Assembly: GCF_027941775.1 (NCBI RefSeq)
Contig: NZ_CP115917.1
Span: 1,625,001-1,689,000, forward strand
Source: Tenacibaculum pacificus
GTDB lineage: Bacteria; Bacteroidota; Bacteroidia; Flavobacteriales; Flavobacteriaceae
Length of the DNA: 64,000 nt
Direction: 5' to 3'
Positions within the stretch are counted from its first letter, which is position 1. Each line of letters begins with the position of its first letter. Positions 17,651 through 27,306 of this stretch are shown here, one piece after another. Below the pieces are notes generated by a model. It was not told the DNA's origin. It ran no database searches and was given only the letters and a program-made list of their open reading frames with translations. Made by a program: the position numbers and the translations under genes.

Positions 17651-18961
17651 TTATTTATTTTTTTTCATAATTTCATTAATTTTACGTTCTTCCCAGTTTT
17701 CACCTAAAATAATATTATAATTATTTATTTCTAAAAAATGAAAAATCAAACCTATTCCCCAACCAAAAATGGGAAACCAAAACCAATGAAATTGTGGTGA
17801 AAATTTTAAATTGATAAAAATTAAAAAAGGAATCACAACACAATAAGATGCTAAATTCTGATATAACTCTTTCAACTTCTCTACTTTTTCGACAGCTTTT
17901 ATATACTTACTATTTTCGATACTATTATTAAATGACATATTTTTTGTTTTTGTTAATAGAGGCAGACTCACCGTAAATATTTTATTATTATTTTTAATTT
18001 CTACAGATTTATCAGTTATTAAACCGTACCTATCTGCAATATTTCTTAAACCTACTTTTGTACTTTTTCCAATAACTTCTTTAGGATGTACCGTATTTTG
18101 AATTTGCAGAAAATCACCTGATTCAAAAATTTTTATTTCTAATGGTTTTGTTGATGAAACTACATTATGTTTCACTGCATTTTCTAGTAATAATTGTAAT
18201 GATAATGGCACTATTTTTAATTCTGAATTACTTATTGTAGTAGGAATATTAAATTCTATGGCATCTTCAAATCGCATTTGTAAAAGTTCCATATAAGTTC
18301 TTGCAAATTTCAATTCTTCTTCTAACGGAATTAATTCTTTATTTCGCTGTTCCAAAACATAGCGATATACTTTTGATAATTTTGTCGTAAATCTTTCTGC
18401 TTGTTTTGGATTTTCACCGATTAAAGAAACCAACACATTTAAACTATTAAATAAAAAATGAGGATCTAACTGATTTTTTAAACTTTCAAATTTTGCTGTT
18501 TCAGTTTTTGCTACAATTTCACGTTGTGTTGTTTCTTGTTTTACTGATGCTTTCCAATTCATCATAAAACCTCTGGCATGTAAAAATGCCGAAATTGCAA
18601 AGGCAAAAATTATCCAAAATAAATGTACCCAAATCATTTTTCCAGAAAAAAAGCGTTGTGGATTTTCATCATATAAAATAACAAACAAAAAGTAATGAAT
18701 TGCCAATATTACAGGGATAGTATATAAAAAAGTTCCTATAATACCTGCCCAAACACGTTTATTTGTTTGCGTAATCCAACTCCATTTTCTACTTAAATAA
18801 TCATTTAAAAAACCATTACCTAAACCTAATCCAAAAGAATAAATTCCTGAAATAAGAAATGTTAAAAAAACACCTTTTAATGTAAATTGTTTATTTATCA
18901 ATATAAAAAACACCCCAAAAATTAAAGTAATTTTTAAACAAAGAAGTATATTTTTTTTCAT
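17651..18961 (-). CDS. LytS-type sensor histidine kinase with C-terminal 2TM domain
   Basis: A 436 aa kinase. Residues 1-140 hold about four transmembrane helices. The His-kinase region (LKNQLDPHFLFNSLNVLVSL near residue 163, phospho-acceptor His in DPHFLFN) is typical of the LytS/YehU group. A degenerate ATPase domain follows (LLLENAVKHNVV; VGLRNIADRYGL). Unusually, residues about 345-436 are a 2TM domain like the two small proteins encoded downstream (NSKYIKAVEKVEKLKELY, two helices, NWEERKINEIMKKNK). The kinase therefore has membrane segments on both sides of its catalytic core. It is the first gene of a four-gene unit ending in the LytTR regulator. Confidence 0.92.
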   Translation of the reverse strand: MKKNILLCLKITLIFGVFFILINKQFTLKGVFLTFLISGIYSFGLGLGNGFLNDYLSRKWSWITQTNKRVWAGIIGTFLYTIPVILAIHYFLFVILYDENPQRFFSGKMIWVHLFWIIFAFAISAFLHARGFMMNWKASVKQETTQREIVAKTETAKFESLKNQLDPHFLFNSLNVLVSLIGENPKQAERFTTKLSKVYRYVLEQRNKELIPLEEELKFARTYMELLQMRFEDAIEFNIPTTISNSELKIVPLSLQLLLENAVKHNVVSSTKPLEIKIFESGDFLQIQNTVHPKEVIGKSTKVGLRNIADRYGLITDKSVEIKNNNKIFTVSLPLLTKTKNMSFNNSIENSKYIKAVEKVEKLKELYQNLASYCVVIPFLIFINLKFSPQFHWFWFPIFGWGIGLIFHFLEINNYNIILGENWEERKINEIMKKNK

Positions 18962-19149
18962 CTTTTATATTATTATTTAGTTGTTATTATTTCAGTGATA
19001 AAAAATAATACGATTATAAACAGTACTATTATAAATTTCATAAGTTATTTTTTAAATGTTAATTCCTTACAAAGATGCTTTTTAAATAGCTTTTATTACA
19101 CTAAAAATAACTGACTTGTATTTTTTTTAGGATGAACTGTAACAATTTG

Positions 19150-19157
19150 TATTTTTG
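19150..19157 (+). promoter_or_regulatory. Candidate -7 element for the sigma factor operon
   Basis: TATTTTTG fits TAnnTTTG and lies 34 bases before the GTG start at 19192. The 230-base gap between the divergent kinase gene and this operon shows no gene. Confidence 0.4.
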
Positions 19158-19191
19158 AGCTACTTATAATTTACCAACTGCAGTAAACTTA

Positions 19192-19686
19192 GTGGAAAAA
19201 GAACTGGAAAATAATTTTTTATCTGATTTTGAATCAAATCAAAATGTTGTGCATAAAATTTGTAGGCTTTATACTACAAATAAAGATGCGCACAATGATT
19301 TGTTTCAAGAAATAACCATTCAGCTTTGGAAAAACTACAGCAAGTTTAGAGGTGATGCTAAATTTAGTACTTGGATGTATAGAGTTGCTTTAAATACAGC
19401 AATTTCTTTATACAGAAAATCAACAAGAACTGTAAAAACACAAGATATTACCGACTATACTTTTAAAATAAAAGCAGAGGACTATGACGATACTGAAGAA
19501 TTACAATTAAAAGAATTATACAAAGCTATTCGCAAATTAAATGATATTGATAAAGCGCTTATATTTTTGTATCTAGAAGACAAACCCTACAAAGAAATAG
19601 CTGTAACCTTAGGTATTAGCCAAGTAAACGCTCGGGTTAAAATGAATAGAGCAAAAGATAAATTAAAAAAAGTATTAAACCCATAA
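19192..19686 (+). CDS. RNA polymerase sigma factor, sigma-70/ECF type
   Basis: A 164 aa ECF sigma factor. Region 2 (DLFQEITIQLWKNYSKFRGDAKFSTWMYRVALNTA) and region 4 (LIFLYLEDKPYKEIAVTLGIS, then RVKMNRAKDKLKKVL) are clear. The reading frame has no ATG ahead of region 2: it is open back to 19159, and the only plausible initiator is the GTG at 19192. The following membrane gene begins 4 bases after the stop and may encode its regulator. The operon also has an outer-membrane-type protein gene. Confidence 0.92.
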   Translation: MEKELENNFLSDFESNQNVVHKICRLYTTNKDAHNDLFQEITIQLWKNYSKFRGDAKFSTWMYRVALNTAISLYRKSTRTVKTQDITDYTFKIKAEDYDDTEELQLKELYKAIRKLNDIDKALIFLYLEDKPYKEIAVTLGISQVNARVKMNRAKDKLKKVLNP

Positions 19687-19690
19687 ACAT

Positions 19691-20335
19691 ATGGATTTAG
19701 ATAAATATAAAACAGCATGGAATAATCAACCTGAAGAAATAAATACAGTTTCTAAGGTTGATATTTATAAAATGGCACATTCCAAGTCATCATCAATAGT
19801 CAAATGGATTTTTATTATTGGAATATTAGAATTTTCTTTTTGGATACTGTTAAACATACTTACCGCTAATAGCGAGTATATGAAAGTTTATGACCAATTA
19901 AATCTAACCTCTTTTATTAATTTCACATATTATATTCATTACATAGTTATTATTGTTTTTTTATATATATTTTACAAAAATTACACATCCATTTCTGTAA
20001 TGGATAATACTAAAGAGTTACTTAATAAAATATTTAAAGTTAGAAAAACAGTTAAGTTTTACGTGTATTACAACCTAATTACTTTTATTATTTTATCGCT
20101 AATAATAAATATTATCATTTTTAGTGATAAAAATAATTTCAAAGAAGTTTTTAATACTGAAAACTTAATTATTAATAATACTAATTTTTTTACAGTAATA
20201 CTGATTTCTCAAATCTTGTTTTTACTGATATTTTTAGTATTATTTTGGTTATTTTATCAATTACTTTACGGTATCTTATTACGAAAATTAAATAAAAACT
20301 ATAAAGAATTGACTAAATTTGAAGATTCAAATTAA
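19691..20335 (+). CDS. Four-helix membrane protein, putative anti-sigma partner
   Basis: A 214 aa protein with a cytoplasmic N-terminus (MDLDKYKTAWNNQPEEI) followed by four strongly hydrophobic segments near residues 37-57, 75-95, 120-140 and 165-190. No domain with a known activity can be seen. Position directly behind a sigma factor gene, with 4 bases between, and the cytoplasmic N-terminal tail are the usual layout of Bacteroidota ECF sigma/anti-sigma pairs. The anti-sigma role is an inference from context only. Confidence 0.7.
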   Translation: MDLDKYKTAWNNQPEEINTVSKVDIYKMAHSKSSSIVKWIFIIGILEFSFWILLNILTANSEYMKVYDQLNLTSFINFTYYIHYIVIIVFLYIFYKNYTSISVMDNTKELLNKIFKVRKTVKFYVYYNLITFIILSLIINIIIFSDKNNFKEVFNTENLIINNTNFFTVILISQILFLLIFLVLFWLFYQLLYGILLRKLNKNYKELTKFEDSN

Positions 20336-20340
20336 CTACT

Positions 20341-20823
20341 ATGAAAAAAATAATTACTCTTTGTCTTTTTTTATGCTCAGCATTTAGTTTTGCTCAAGAA
20401 TCTAACTTACTCGGTAATATCCGATTAGGAGGTAGCTTTGGTTTTAGCTTAGGAGAAAACAGCACTACTTTATCTATTACACCAAGCCTAGTTTATGATT
20501 TTAATGAAGAATTTTCTATTGGAGGTAGTATTGGTTATTTACACAACAAAAGCAAAGGTTATAGCTCGAATGTATATTCTGCTGGTATTATTACTTTATA
20601 TAGACCTATTCCTACTATAGAATTTTCTGGAGAATTACTACAATCTTATGTTAATAAAACAATTGATAAAATTAAAGAAAAATATGGTTACCCATCACTA
20701 AACATTGGAGCTGCATACATAACAGGTAAAGTTACTCTTGGAATTCAATATGATGTAATATACAAGAAAAACAGAAGTATTAACGCTAATGCTATTTCAC
20801 CTTTTATAAGAGTATTTTTCTAA
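20341..20823 (+). CDS. Outer-membrane beta-barrel-like protein
   Basis: A 160 aa secreted protein. A signal peptide spans about residues 1-18 (MKKIITLCLFLCSAFSFAQ). The mature part alternates polar and aromatic/hydrophobic residues (LGNIRLGGSFGFSLGEN; FSIGGSIGYLHN) and ends in Phe (IRVFF), typical of small outer-membrane barrels. It starts 5 bases after the membrane protein gene and is probably the third gene of the sigma operon, perhaps a target or stress sensor. Confidence 0.75.
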   Translation: MKKIITLCLFLCSAFSFAQESNLLGNIRLGGSFGFSLGENSTTLSITPSLVYDFNEEFSIGGSIGYLHNKSKGYSSNVYSAGIITLYRPIPTIEFSGELLQSYVNKTIDKIKEKYGYPSLNIGAAYITGKVTLGIQYDVIYKKNRSINANAISPFIRVFF

Positions 20824-20972
20824 TAAAATTTTACTAAACAATATTATTTATCCCCATTATACTAATTATATAATGGGGATAAACTTCTCTAATAAAATAT
20901 CCGATTTAAAAAAATTATCAAAAAACTGTTAGTTATTAATAGATCTAGCTTATTCAATCTTATTATTTAACT

Positions 20973-20980
20973 TATTTTTG
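20973..20980 (+). promoter_or_regulatory. Candidate -7 element overlapping the prfB start region
   Basis: TATTTTTG matches TAnnTTTG and ends only 8 bases before the prfB ATG at 20989. If it is used, the message would be leaderless or nearly so. No clear -33 element. Confidence 0.35.
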
Positions 20981-20988
20981 TATTGATT

Positions 20989-22083
20989 ATGATAACACAA
21001 GAACAATTAAAAAATATATCAGAACGAATAGTTAAGTTAAAAAACTATTTAGAAATTGACAAAAAGTTGATTGAAATAAGCAACGAAGAAGACAAAACTA
21101 TGGATCCTGACTTCTGGAATCATCCGAAGGAAGCCGAAATGTTTATGAAGTCTTTACGTGTTAAAAAGAAATGGGTCAATGATTACCATACTGTTATTTC
21201 ACTAAATGAAGACCTTACTGTATTGTATGATTTTTATAAAGAAGATGCAGTTGAAGAGAACGAAGTTATTGAGCAATTTAACAAAACAATTTCTTTTTTA
21301 GAAGATATTGAATTTAAAAATATGCTTTCCGAAGAAGGTGATAATTTAAGTGCAACCATTCAAATTACGGCTGGTGCTGGTGGTACTGAAAGTTGTGACT
21401 GGGTAGAAATGTTAATGCGCATGTACACTATGTGGGCAGAAAAACAAGGCTTCAACTTAAAAACATTAAATTATCAGGCAGGTGATACTGCTGGTGTAAA
21501 AACGGTTACTATGGAATTTGATGGCGATTATGCCTTCGGATGGTTAAAAGGTGAAAACGGCGTACATAGATTAGTAAGAATTTCTCCTTTTGATAGTAAT
21601 GGTAAACGTCACACTACTTTTGGCTCTGTATATGTATATCCTGTTGCTGATGATACTATTGAAATAGATATAAACCCTGCCGATATAGAAATTGTTACGG
21701 CACGTTCTAGCGGTGCTGGTGGACAAAATGTAAATAAAGTAGAAACAAAGGTTCAATTAACACACAAACCAAGCGGTATTCAAATTCAATGCTCTAACTC
21801 ACGTTCTCAACACGATAACAGAGCTACAGCTTTAAAAATGTTAAAATCGCAATTGTATGAAATCGAATTACAAAAAAGATTAGCTACCAGAGAAAATATT
21901 GAAGCAGGAAAACTAAAAACAGAATGGGGAAGTCAAATTAGAAATTATGTAATGCATCCTTATAAATTAGTAAAAGATGTACGTACAGCCCATGAAACAG
22001 GAAATGTAGATGCTGTTATGGACGGAAATATTAATCCGTTCTTAAAATCATATTTAATGCTTAACGGACAAAAAGAAAAGTAA
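20989..22083 (+). CDS. prfB: Peptide chain release factor 2 (PrfB)
   Basis: RF2 ends translation at UGA and UAA. The 364 aa product carries the stop-codon-recognition SPF tripeptide ([13 protein letters not shown]), the GGQ motif in [18 protein letters not shown] and the [13 protein letters not shown] block. In many bacteria prfB has an in-frame UGA after codon 25 that requires a +1 shift. Here the N-terminus reads straight through ([14 protein letters not shown]), with no UGA, so that autoregulatory site is absent. The ATG at 20989 is preferred over the TTG at 20983. Confidence 0.96.
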   Translation: MITQEQLKNISERIVKLKNYLEIDKKLIEISNEEDKTMDPDFWNHPKEAEMFMKSLRVKKKWVNDYHTVISLNEDLTVLYDFYKEDAVEENEVIEQFNKTISFLEDIEFKNMLSEEGDNLSATIQITAGAGGTESCDWVEMLMRMYTMWAEKQGFNLKTLNYQAGDTAGVKTVTMEFDGDYAFGWLKGENGVHRLVRISPFDSNGKRHTTFGSVYVYPVADDTIEIDINPADIEIVTARSSGAGGQNVNKVETKVQLTHKPSGIQIQCSNSRSQHDNRATALKMLKSQLYEIELQKRLATRENIEAGKLKTEWGSQIRNYVMHPYKLVKDVRTAHETGNVDAVMDGNINPFLKSYLMLNGQKEK

Positions 22084-22119
22084 ATATTACTTAAATCTAA
22101 AATGCTAAAAGAAAATAAA

Positions 22120-22461
22120 ATGATTAAAATATATCATAATCCACGTTGTTCAAAATCTCGTCAAGGTATTGAGATTTTAGAAAATTCAAAAAAAGAATTC
22201 GAAGTTGTAAAATACTTAGAAACTATTCCTACAGAAAAACAATTAACTGAAATTATTGATTTATTAAATATCGCTCCTATTCAATTAGTTCGTAAAAATG
22301 AAAAAATTTGGAAAGAAGAATTTAAAAGTAAAGAGTTATCAGATGCACAAGTTATAAAAGCGATGATTGACAATCCTAAATTAATTGAACGTCCGATTGT
22401 TATCAACAATAATAAAGCAGTAATTGGTCGTCCTCCTGAAAATATTTTAACAATTATTTAA
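22120..22461 (+). CDS. arsC: Arsenate reductase-like protein, ArsC/Spx family
   Basis: A 113 aa thioredoxin-fold protein. The active-site region IYHNPRCSKSRQGIEIL has the single catalytic Cys of glutaredoxin-coupled ArsC. The RKNEKIWKE, IERPIVINNNKAVIGRPPENI blocks complete the family signature. I chose the internal ATG at 22120; an ATG at 22102 adds six residues. No ars operon genes are nearby, so arsenate may not be the physiological substrate; many flavobacterial orthologues are solitary like this one. Confidence 0.88.
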   Translation: MIKIYHNPRCSKSRQGIEILENSKKEFEVVKYLETIPTEKQLTEIIDLLNIAPIQLVRKNEKIWKEEFKSKELSDAQVIKAMIDNPKLIERPIVINNNKAVIGRPPENILTII

Positions 22462-22498
22462 ATTCGTCTTTGAAATACGAAACTAAACCACCAATAAA

Positions 22499-22813
22499 AT
22501 GAAAAAATTATTCTTATTGACTTTTTTTTTATTAGCAACAACTATTAAAATAAATGCTCAAGACAATAATTCTTATATTGAGTTTGTATCAACACAAATA
22601 GAAATTGCAAAAAAAATATCTAAAGAAAAAATAACCTCTGATTTTTCTTTTAATCAAGGTGTTGAATATCAAAATAAATACTTTTGGTATGTTACCGCAA
22701 AAGATGAAAAAAAACACTATTTTAATAGTAATAAAAATTTTACCGAAATAACTTATATAGAAGAAGATTATCGTTCTTTAATGGAATATATTATGGAAGA
22801 AAGTGATTTTTAG
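22499..22813 (+). CDS. Small secreted hypothetical protein (104 aa)
   Basis: A signal peptide is evident (residues about 1-20, ending KINAQ). The mature part is about 84 residues, charged, and aromatic-rich, with no recognisable domain. It starts 37 bases after arsC and is followed by a strong terminator hairpin. Function unknown. Confidence 0.65.
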   Translation: MKKLFLLTFFLLATTIKINAQDNNSYIEFVSTQIEIAKKISKEKITSDFSFNQGVEYQNKYFWYVTAKDEKKHYFNSNKNFTEITYIEEDYRSLMEYIMEESDF

Positions 22814-22833
22814 TATACAACTAAAAATTATTA

Positions 22834-22866
22834 AAAAGCACTCAATTTGAGTGCTTTTATTTTTTT
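22834..22866. terminator. Bidirectional rho-independent terminator
   Basis: AAAAGCACTCAA and its inverted copy TTGAGTGCTTTT form a stem flanked by A and T runs, between convergent genes ending at 22813 and 22857. Confidence 0.85.
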
Positions 22867-23822
22867 ATAAACTTAGATTGCAAGAACCCTAATCCATATC
22901 CCATAAACTGTATTAAAGTTGTTAATTTACTTAAACTAGCCACTTTTAAATTTTTGTTTTTCAGATAAGAATCTATAAAAATAGCAGTAAAATAAATAAC
23001 ATAAAAAATAAAGAACTGCCAATATTCGAAGATAAAAAGCAGAATACTCATCAGAAAACCTAAAATAAATAAACTAGGAAACCAATATGTTAATTTTGCT
23101 GTTTCAGGATATTTCGCATTTAAAATAGGTCGTGCAGTTCCAAAAGCAAACGTTTGTTTAAAAAACTGCTTAATAGTACTTCTTCGTTTATGATACACAA
23201 AAGTACTTTCAATTAACTGTGTATCAAATCCATTTTCCCATAAACGGAAAGTTAAATCAATATCTTCACCCGCTTTCATTTCTGAAAATCCTTTCGTTTT
23301 TATAAAAGCGTTTTTTGAGATACCTAAATTAAAACTACGTGGCTGAAACTTACCAATTCCTTTTTTCTTACCTCTAATTCCACCAGTTGTTAATACCGAT
23401 GTCATAGAATAATTAATTGCTTTTTGTAAATCTGTAAAACTACTATGTGCAGCATCAGGACCACCAAAAGCATCAGTATAATTATCTTTTAATGCTTTTT
23501 TTACTTCGGATAAATATTCAGAAGGAACAATAACATCGCTATCTAAAATGATAAAATAATTTCCTGAAGCTCTTTGCATTCCGTAATTTCTACTTGCTCC
23601 TGCTCCGCTATTTTCTTTAAAAAAATAGGAAATATTTAAAGTTGATTTATATTTATCTACAATTTTTTCTGAAGAATTTCCTGAACCATCTTCTACAATA
23701 ATAACCTCAAAATCTTCTGATGATTTCTCATTAAAATCTTGCTTCGTAAGACTTTCTAATAACTCCTCAATTTCTTTCGGACGATTATAAACAGGTATTA
23801 TTATTGAAAAATGTAAACTCAT
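22857..23822 (-). CDS. Family 2 glycosyltransferase, membrane-associated
   Basis: A 321 aa GT-A fold transferase. The N-terminus FSIIIPVYNRPKEIEELLES, VIIVEDGSG and the metal-binding ILDSDVIVP (DxD-like) are typical of GT2. The acceptor region has GEDIDLTFRLWENGF. C-terminal hydrophobic segments near residues 240-290 suggest membrane association. The start codon overlaps the DUF3050 stop (shared base 23822), so the two are coupled. Substrate unknown. Confidence 0.88.
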   Translation of the reverse strand: MSLHFSIIIPVYNRPKEIEELLESLTKQDFNEKSSEDFEVIIVEDGSGNSSEKIVDKYKSTLNISYFFKENSGAGASRNYGMQRASGNYFIILDSDVIVPSEYLSEVKKALKDNYTDAFGGPDAAHSSFTDLQKAINYSMTSVLTTGGIRGKKKGIGKFQPRSFNLGISKNAFIKTKGFSEMKAGEDIDLTFRLWENGFDTQLIESTFVYHKRRSTIKQFFKQTFAFGTARPILNAKYPETAKLTYWFPSLFILGFLMSILLFIFEYWQFFIFYVIYFTAIFIDSYLKNKNLKVASLSKLTTLIQFMGYGLGFLQSKFIKK

Positions 23823-24601
23823 TATGCTAAAACACGTTCATTAATTTGTTTTGTAATTCCATTCCAAAGATTGATGCGCTTCTCTAATGATTTTTTAGCA
23901 TATAATAAAACATCATTCCATTTTTGCTCATCATCACCACATAACTCTTCAATCATTTTTAATGATAAAGGACCATGCTCATCTCCATCTAACTCAATAT
24001 GTCTGTTTAAATAATAAGTTAATTTACTATAAGTAGTAGTTTCTTTTTCTTCGGTGTTTTTAACGATTTCAAAAAACATATCAGGAATAACATCTTCTCT
24101 ACCAAAGGTAAAACTAGCCGCAATAATATGTGGTGCATTCGTGTTTATAACATCAAAAGAAAATAAAACAAACTCTTTTACTTCTTTTAAAACAACAGCA
24201 GTATTTAAAGCTTCTTCTATCGTTTTCCCTTCAATAACAGCATCAATAAAAATAGCTATTTGAGTAGTACTTGCTCCTGCTTGATTCATCGCATCAATAT
24301 ACATTTCAAAATGACTTTTAGGCACGCCTAATTCATTTACATCTGTTTCTTCTCCTAAAACTATTTCGTTAATAAACCGAGCTGTTTTTGGTGTTGACAC
24401 AGGAAGCCAAGGCAAAGTAGTACAAGTTAAATTTAATTGTAAAGCTTTTAATAATGACATAAAATCCCAAACTGCAAAAACATGAGATTCCATAAAAGTT
24501 TTTACATCATTAATATTTTTTAATGATGTATATAAAGTATGTTCTTTTAATTGCTTTCTTAAAGGAGATAACTCCTTTTCTATTTGTAAAATATTGCTCA
24601 T
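23822..24601 (-). CDS. DUF3050 domain protein
   Basis: A 259 aa heme-oxygenase-fold-like protein of the DUF3050 family; function not established. Family blocks include [39 protein letters not shown] and [20 protein letters not shown]. No signal peptide. The ATG at 24601 begins [14 protein letters not shown]; an in-frame ATG at 24628 adds nine residues that run into a terminator-like region. It is coupled to the downstream glycosyltransferase gene. Histidines in the last block could bind a metal. Confidence 0.88.
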   Translation of the reverse strand: MSNILQIEKELSPLRKQLKEHTLYTSLKNINDVKTFMESHVFAVWDFMSLLKALQLNLTCTTLPWLPVSTPKTARFINEIVLGEETDVNELGVPKSHFEMYIDAMNQAGASTTQIAIFIDAVIEGKTIEEALNTAVVLKEVKEFVLFSFDVINTNAPHIIAASFTFGREDVIPDMFFEIVKNTEEKETTTYSKLTYYLNRHIELDGDEHGPLSLKMIEELCGDDEQKWNDVLLYAKKSLEKRINLWNGITKQINERVLA

Positions 24602-24617
24602 ATAAATAGTTCTAAAT

Positions 24618-24650
24618 AAAAAATGCAAATTTAATAATTTGCATTTTAAT
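24618..24650 (-). terminator. Terminator after fabI
   Basis: AAAATGCAAAT pairs with ATTTGCATTTT, and on the minus strand the stem is followed by a T-rich run. It lies between the fabI stop and the DUF3050 start. Confidence 0.6.
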
Positions 24651-24674
24651 ATATTTTTTTTATGATTATTAAAA

Positions 24675-25487
24675 TTACAATTCTGTAAATTTATCCATTA
24701 CGGCTGTACTAACTCCCATATTAGAGAATCCTCCATCATGAAATAAATTTTGTAACGTTACTTTTCTTGTTAAATCTGAAAATAAAGAAATCGTATAATC
24801 TGCACATTCTAATGCTGATGCATTTCCTAAAGGAGACATTTTATCTGAATACGAAATAAAGCCATCAAAACCTTTTACACCTTGTCCTGCTTTTGTTGGT
24901 GTTGGCGACTGTGAAATAGTATTTACACGTACTTTATGGTCACGTCCAAAAAAGTATCCAAAACTACGAGCAATCGATTCTAAATACGCTTTATTATCAG
25001 CCATATCATTATAATCAGGAAACACACGTTGAGCCGCCATATATGACAAAGCAACAATACTTCCCCATTCATTCATAGCTTTTTTGTTGTATAAAACATT
25101 CATTACTTTATGAAAAGAAACTGCAGAAACATCAGCACCTTTTGCTGTAAAATCGTAATTAGGATCAGTATAATGACGTTTTTTACGCACATTAACAGAC
25201 ATCCCTATAGAATGCAATACAAAATCTATTTTTCCGCCTAAAATTTCCATAGATTTTTCAACTAAAGTTGTAATATCATCCATAGAAGTAGCATCAGCAG
25301 GTATAACAACAGCTCCTGTTTTAGTCGCTAAATCATCAATATTTCCTAAACGCATTCCCGCAGGCGCATTAGTTAGCACAAATTCAGCACCTTCTTCACG
25401 AGCACGTTCAGCCACTTTCCATGCTATAGAATTTTCATCTAATGCACCAAAAATAATTCCTTTTTTACCTTTTAATAAATTGTACAT
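24675..25487 (-). CDS. fabI: Enoyl-ACP reductase, NADH-dependent (FabI)
   Basis: It catalyses the last reduction of each fatty-acid elongation cycle. A 270 aa short-chain dehydrogenase-like protein. The N-terminus [20 protein letters not shown] is the FabI nucleotide-binding variant. [10 protein letters not shown] and the catalytic Tyr-X6-Lys (YNDMADNK in [20 protein letters not shown]) are present, with [18 protein letters not shown] C-terminal blocks. It is 26 bases downstream of recN on the same strand. Confidence 0.95.
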   Translation of the reverse strand: MYNLLKGKKGIIFGALDENSIAWKVAERAREEGAEFVLTNAPAGMRLGNIDDLATKTGAVVIPADATSMDDITTLVEKSMEILGGKIDFVLHSIGMSVNVRKKRHYTDPNYDFTAKGADVSAVSFHKVMNVLYNKKAMNEWGSIVALSYMAAQRVFPDYNDMADNKAYLESIARSFGYFFGRDHKVRVNTISQSPTPTKAGQGVKGFDGFISYSDKMSPLGNASALECADYTISLFSDLTRKVTLQNLFHDGGFSNMGVSTAVMDKFTEL

Positions 25488-25513
25488 ATTTTACTTTTTA
25501 CTGTATGTAATTA

Positions 25514-27166
25514 TTAATTTAATAATTCTTTTGCATGAATTAAAGCACTTTCAGACACGTCTTTTCCGCTTAACATCTCAGCTATTTCAATTATACGTTC
25601 ATCAACTGACAATAATTTTAAGTTCGATGTTGTTACGCCATTTTCTTCGCCTTTAAATACTTTATAATGTTGTAAGCCTTTAGCTGCAATTTGAGGTAAA
25701 TGCGTAATCGTTATAACTTGCATATCGACTCCCATGTCTTTCATTATTTTGGCTATTTTATTAGATACTTCTCCTGAAACTCCAGTATCAATTTCATCAA
25801 AAATAATAGTAGGAAGCTGTATATTTTCTGATAAAATCTTTTTTACAGATAACATAATTCTTGATAATTCACCACCAGAAGCAACTTTTTTAAGTTCGCC
25901 AAAATTCCCACCTTTATTTGCTGAAAATAAAAATGATAACACATCTTTTCCGTTTGAAAAGTACGTTTCCGATTCATTTAATTCAATTAAAAAACGTGCA
26001 TTAGGCATTCCTAATTCAGTTAATAAATACTCTAATTCTTTTTGTAATTTCGGAATTGCTTTATTTCTAGATTTAGTAATTAAAACAGCAAATTCATCTA
26101 ATTTATTTGTTACTTCTTTTATCTCCGAATTTTTAGCTTCTATAAGCGCCCCTGCATCTTCTACTTGCGCTACTCTTTCTGATAGTGATTCGAAAATAAC
26201 TAATAATTCTTCAATAGAATTAACTGAGTGCTTTTTCTGAAGATTATAAATTAACTGTAATCTATCATTTAACTCTTCTATTTCATTCGGATTAAAATCT
26301 ACTTCATCATTTGCATTTTCTAATTCAGCAATAACATCGTCTAATTCTAATTTAATACTTGTAACTCTGTTTGCTATTTCTTCGTAATTTTTAGAATATA
26401 TACTTACTTTTTGCAAACTATTTTCTAAGGAATAGAATGAGTTTTGAATACCAATTTCTTCATTTGAAGAAATATCTAAAGCTTCAGATAAATGTTGCTT
26501 TATTTCTTCTACATTATTTAATGTATGTAATTTCTCTTCTAATATTTCTTGCTCACCTACAATTAATTCGGCTTCTTCAAACTCATTAAATAAGTGTGAG
26601 TTATAAGCATATTGCTCTTTCGATTTTTGAGTTTCTTCTTTTAAAATTTTTAATTCCTTAATTAAAGAAGTATATTTTTTCATCCCATTTTTATAGGATG
26701 TAATTTTCGTTTTATTTTTTGCTAAAGCATCAATAATTGAAAATTGAAAACTAACATCTGACAGTTCTGATGTTTGATGCTGCGAATGAATATCAAGTAG
26801 CTTTATTTTTAAAGCCGTTAAAATTGATAAATTTACAGGAGTATCATTTACAAAAGCTCTTGATTTTCCTGAAGGAAGAATTTCTCTACGGATAATAGTT
26901 TCTTCTTCATAATCGATATCAAATTCTTCAAATAAACTGTGTAAAGAATATCCTTCAACAGCAAATTTAGCTTCTATAATACATTTTTTTTCTGTGTTTT
27001 TTAAGGAAGATAAATCGGCACGATTTCCCATTACTAAACCTAAAGCGCCTAGTAATATGGATTTACCTGCTCCAGTTTCACCTGTTATTATTGATAAACC
27101 TTTTGTAAAATCAATCGATAACTGATTGATTAACGCGTAATTATGTATGGATAAATGTCTAAGCAA
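25514..27166 (-). CDS. recN: DNA repair protein RecN
   Basis: An SMC-like ATPase for double-strand break repair, 550 aa. Walker A is GETGAGKSILLGALGL near residue 35. A long coiled-coil centre (about 160-370) follows, then the ABC signature ASGGELSRIMLS and Walker B TIIFDEIDTGVSGEV near residue 460. The C-terminal ITHLPQIAA block is typical. It is preceded by 140 bases of non-coding sequence after DUF4835 and followed closely by fabI. Confidence 0.96.
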   Translation of the reverse strand: MLRHLSIHNYALINQLSIDFTKGLSIITGETGAGKSILLGALGLVMGNRADLSSLKNTEKKCIIEAKFAVEGYSLHSLFEEFDIDYEEETIIRREILPSGKSRAFVNDTPVNLSILTALKIKLLDIHSQHQTSELSDVSFQFSIIDALAKNKTKITSYKNGMKKYTSLIKELKILKEETQKSKEQYAYNSHLFNEFEEAELIVGEQEILEEKLHTLNNVEEIKQHLSEALDISSNEEIGIQNSFYSLENSLQKVSIYSKNYEEIANRVTSIKLELDDVIAELENANDEVDFNPNEIEELNDRLQLIYNLQKKHSVNSIEELLVIFESLSERVAQVEDAGALIEAKNSEIKEVTNKLDEFAVLITKSRNKAIPKLQKELEYLLTELGMPNARFLIELNESETYFSNGKDVLSFLFSANKGGNFGELKKVASGGELSRIMLSVKKILSENIQLPTIIFDEIDTGVSGEVSNKIAKIMKDMGVDMQVITITHLPQIAAKGLQHYKVFKGEENGVTTSNLKLLSVDERIIEIAEMLSGKDVSESALIHAKELLN

Positions 27167-27306
27167 AATCGATTCTTTAAAAGAATAAAAGTACGGATTT
27201 TGTATGAATTAAATTGCTTAAAAAAGAACTGATATACATACTATTTTAAAGTATTCATAAAAAGTATTGTTCTATAAAAATAATAATTGATAAATAAAAT
27301 ACTATA

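Noticed and set aside
25734..26240. 168-codon plus-strand frame opposite recN
   Set aside because: Shadow of recN; no domain, no start context.
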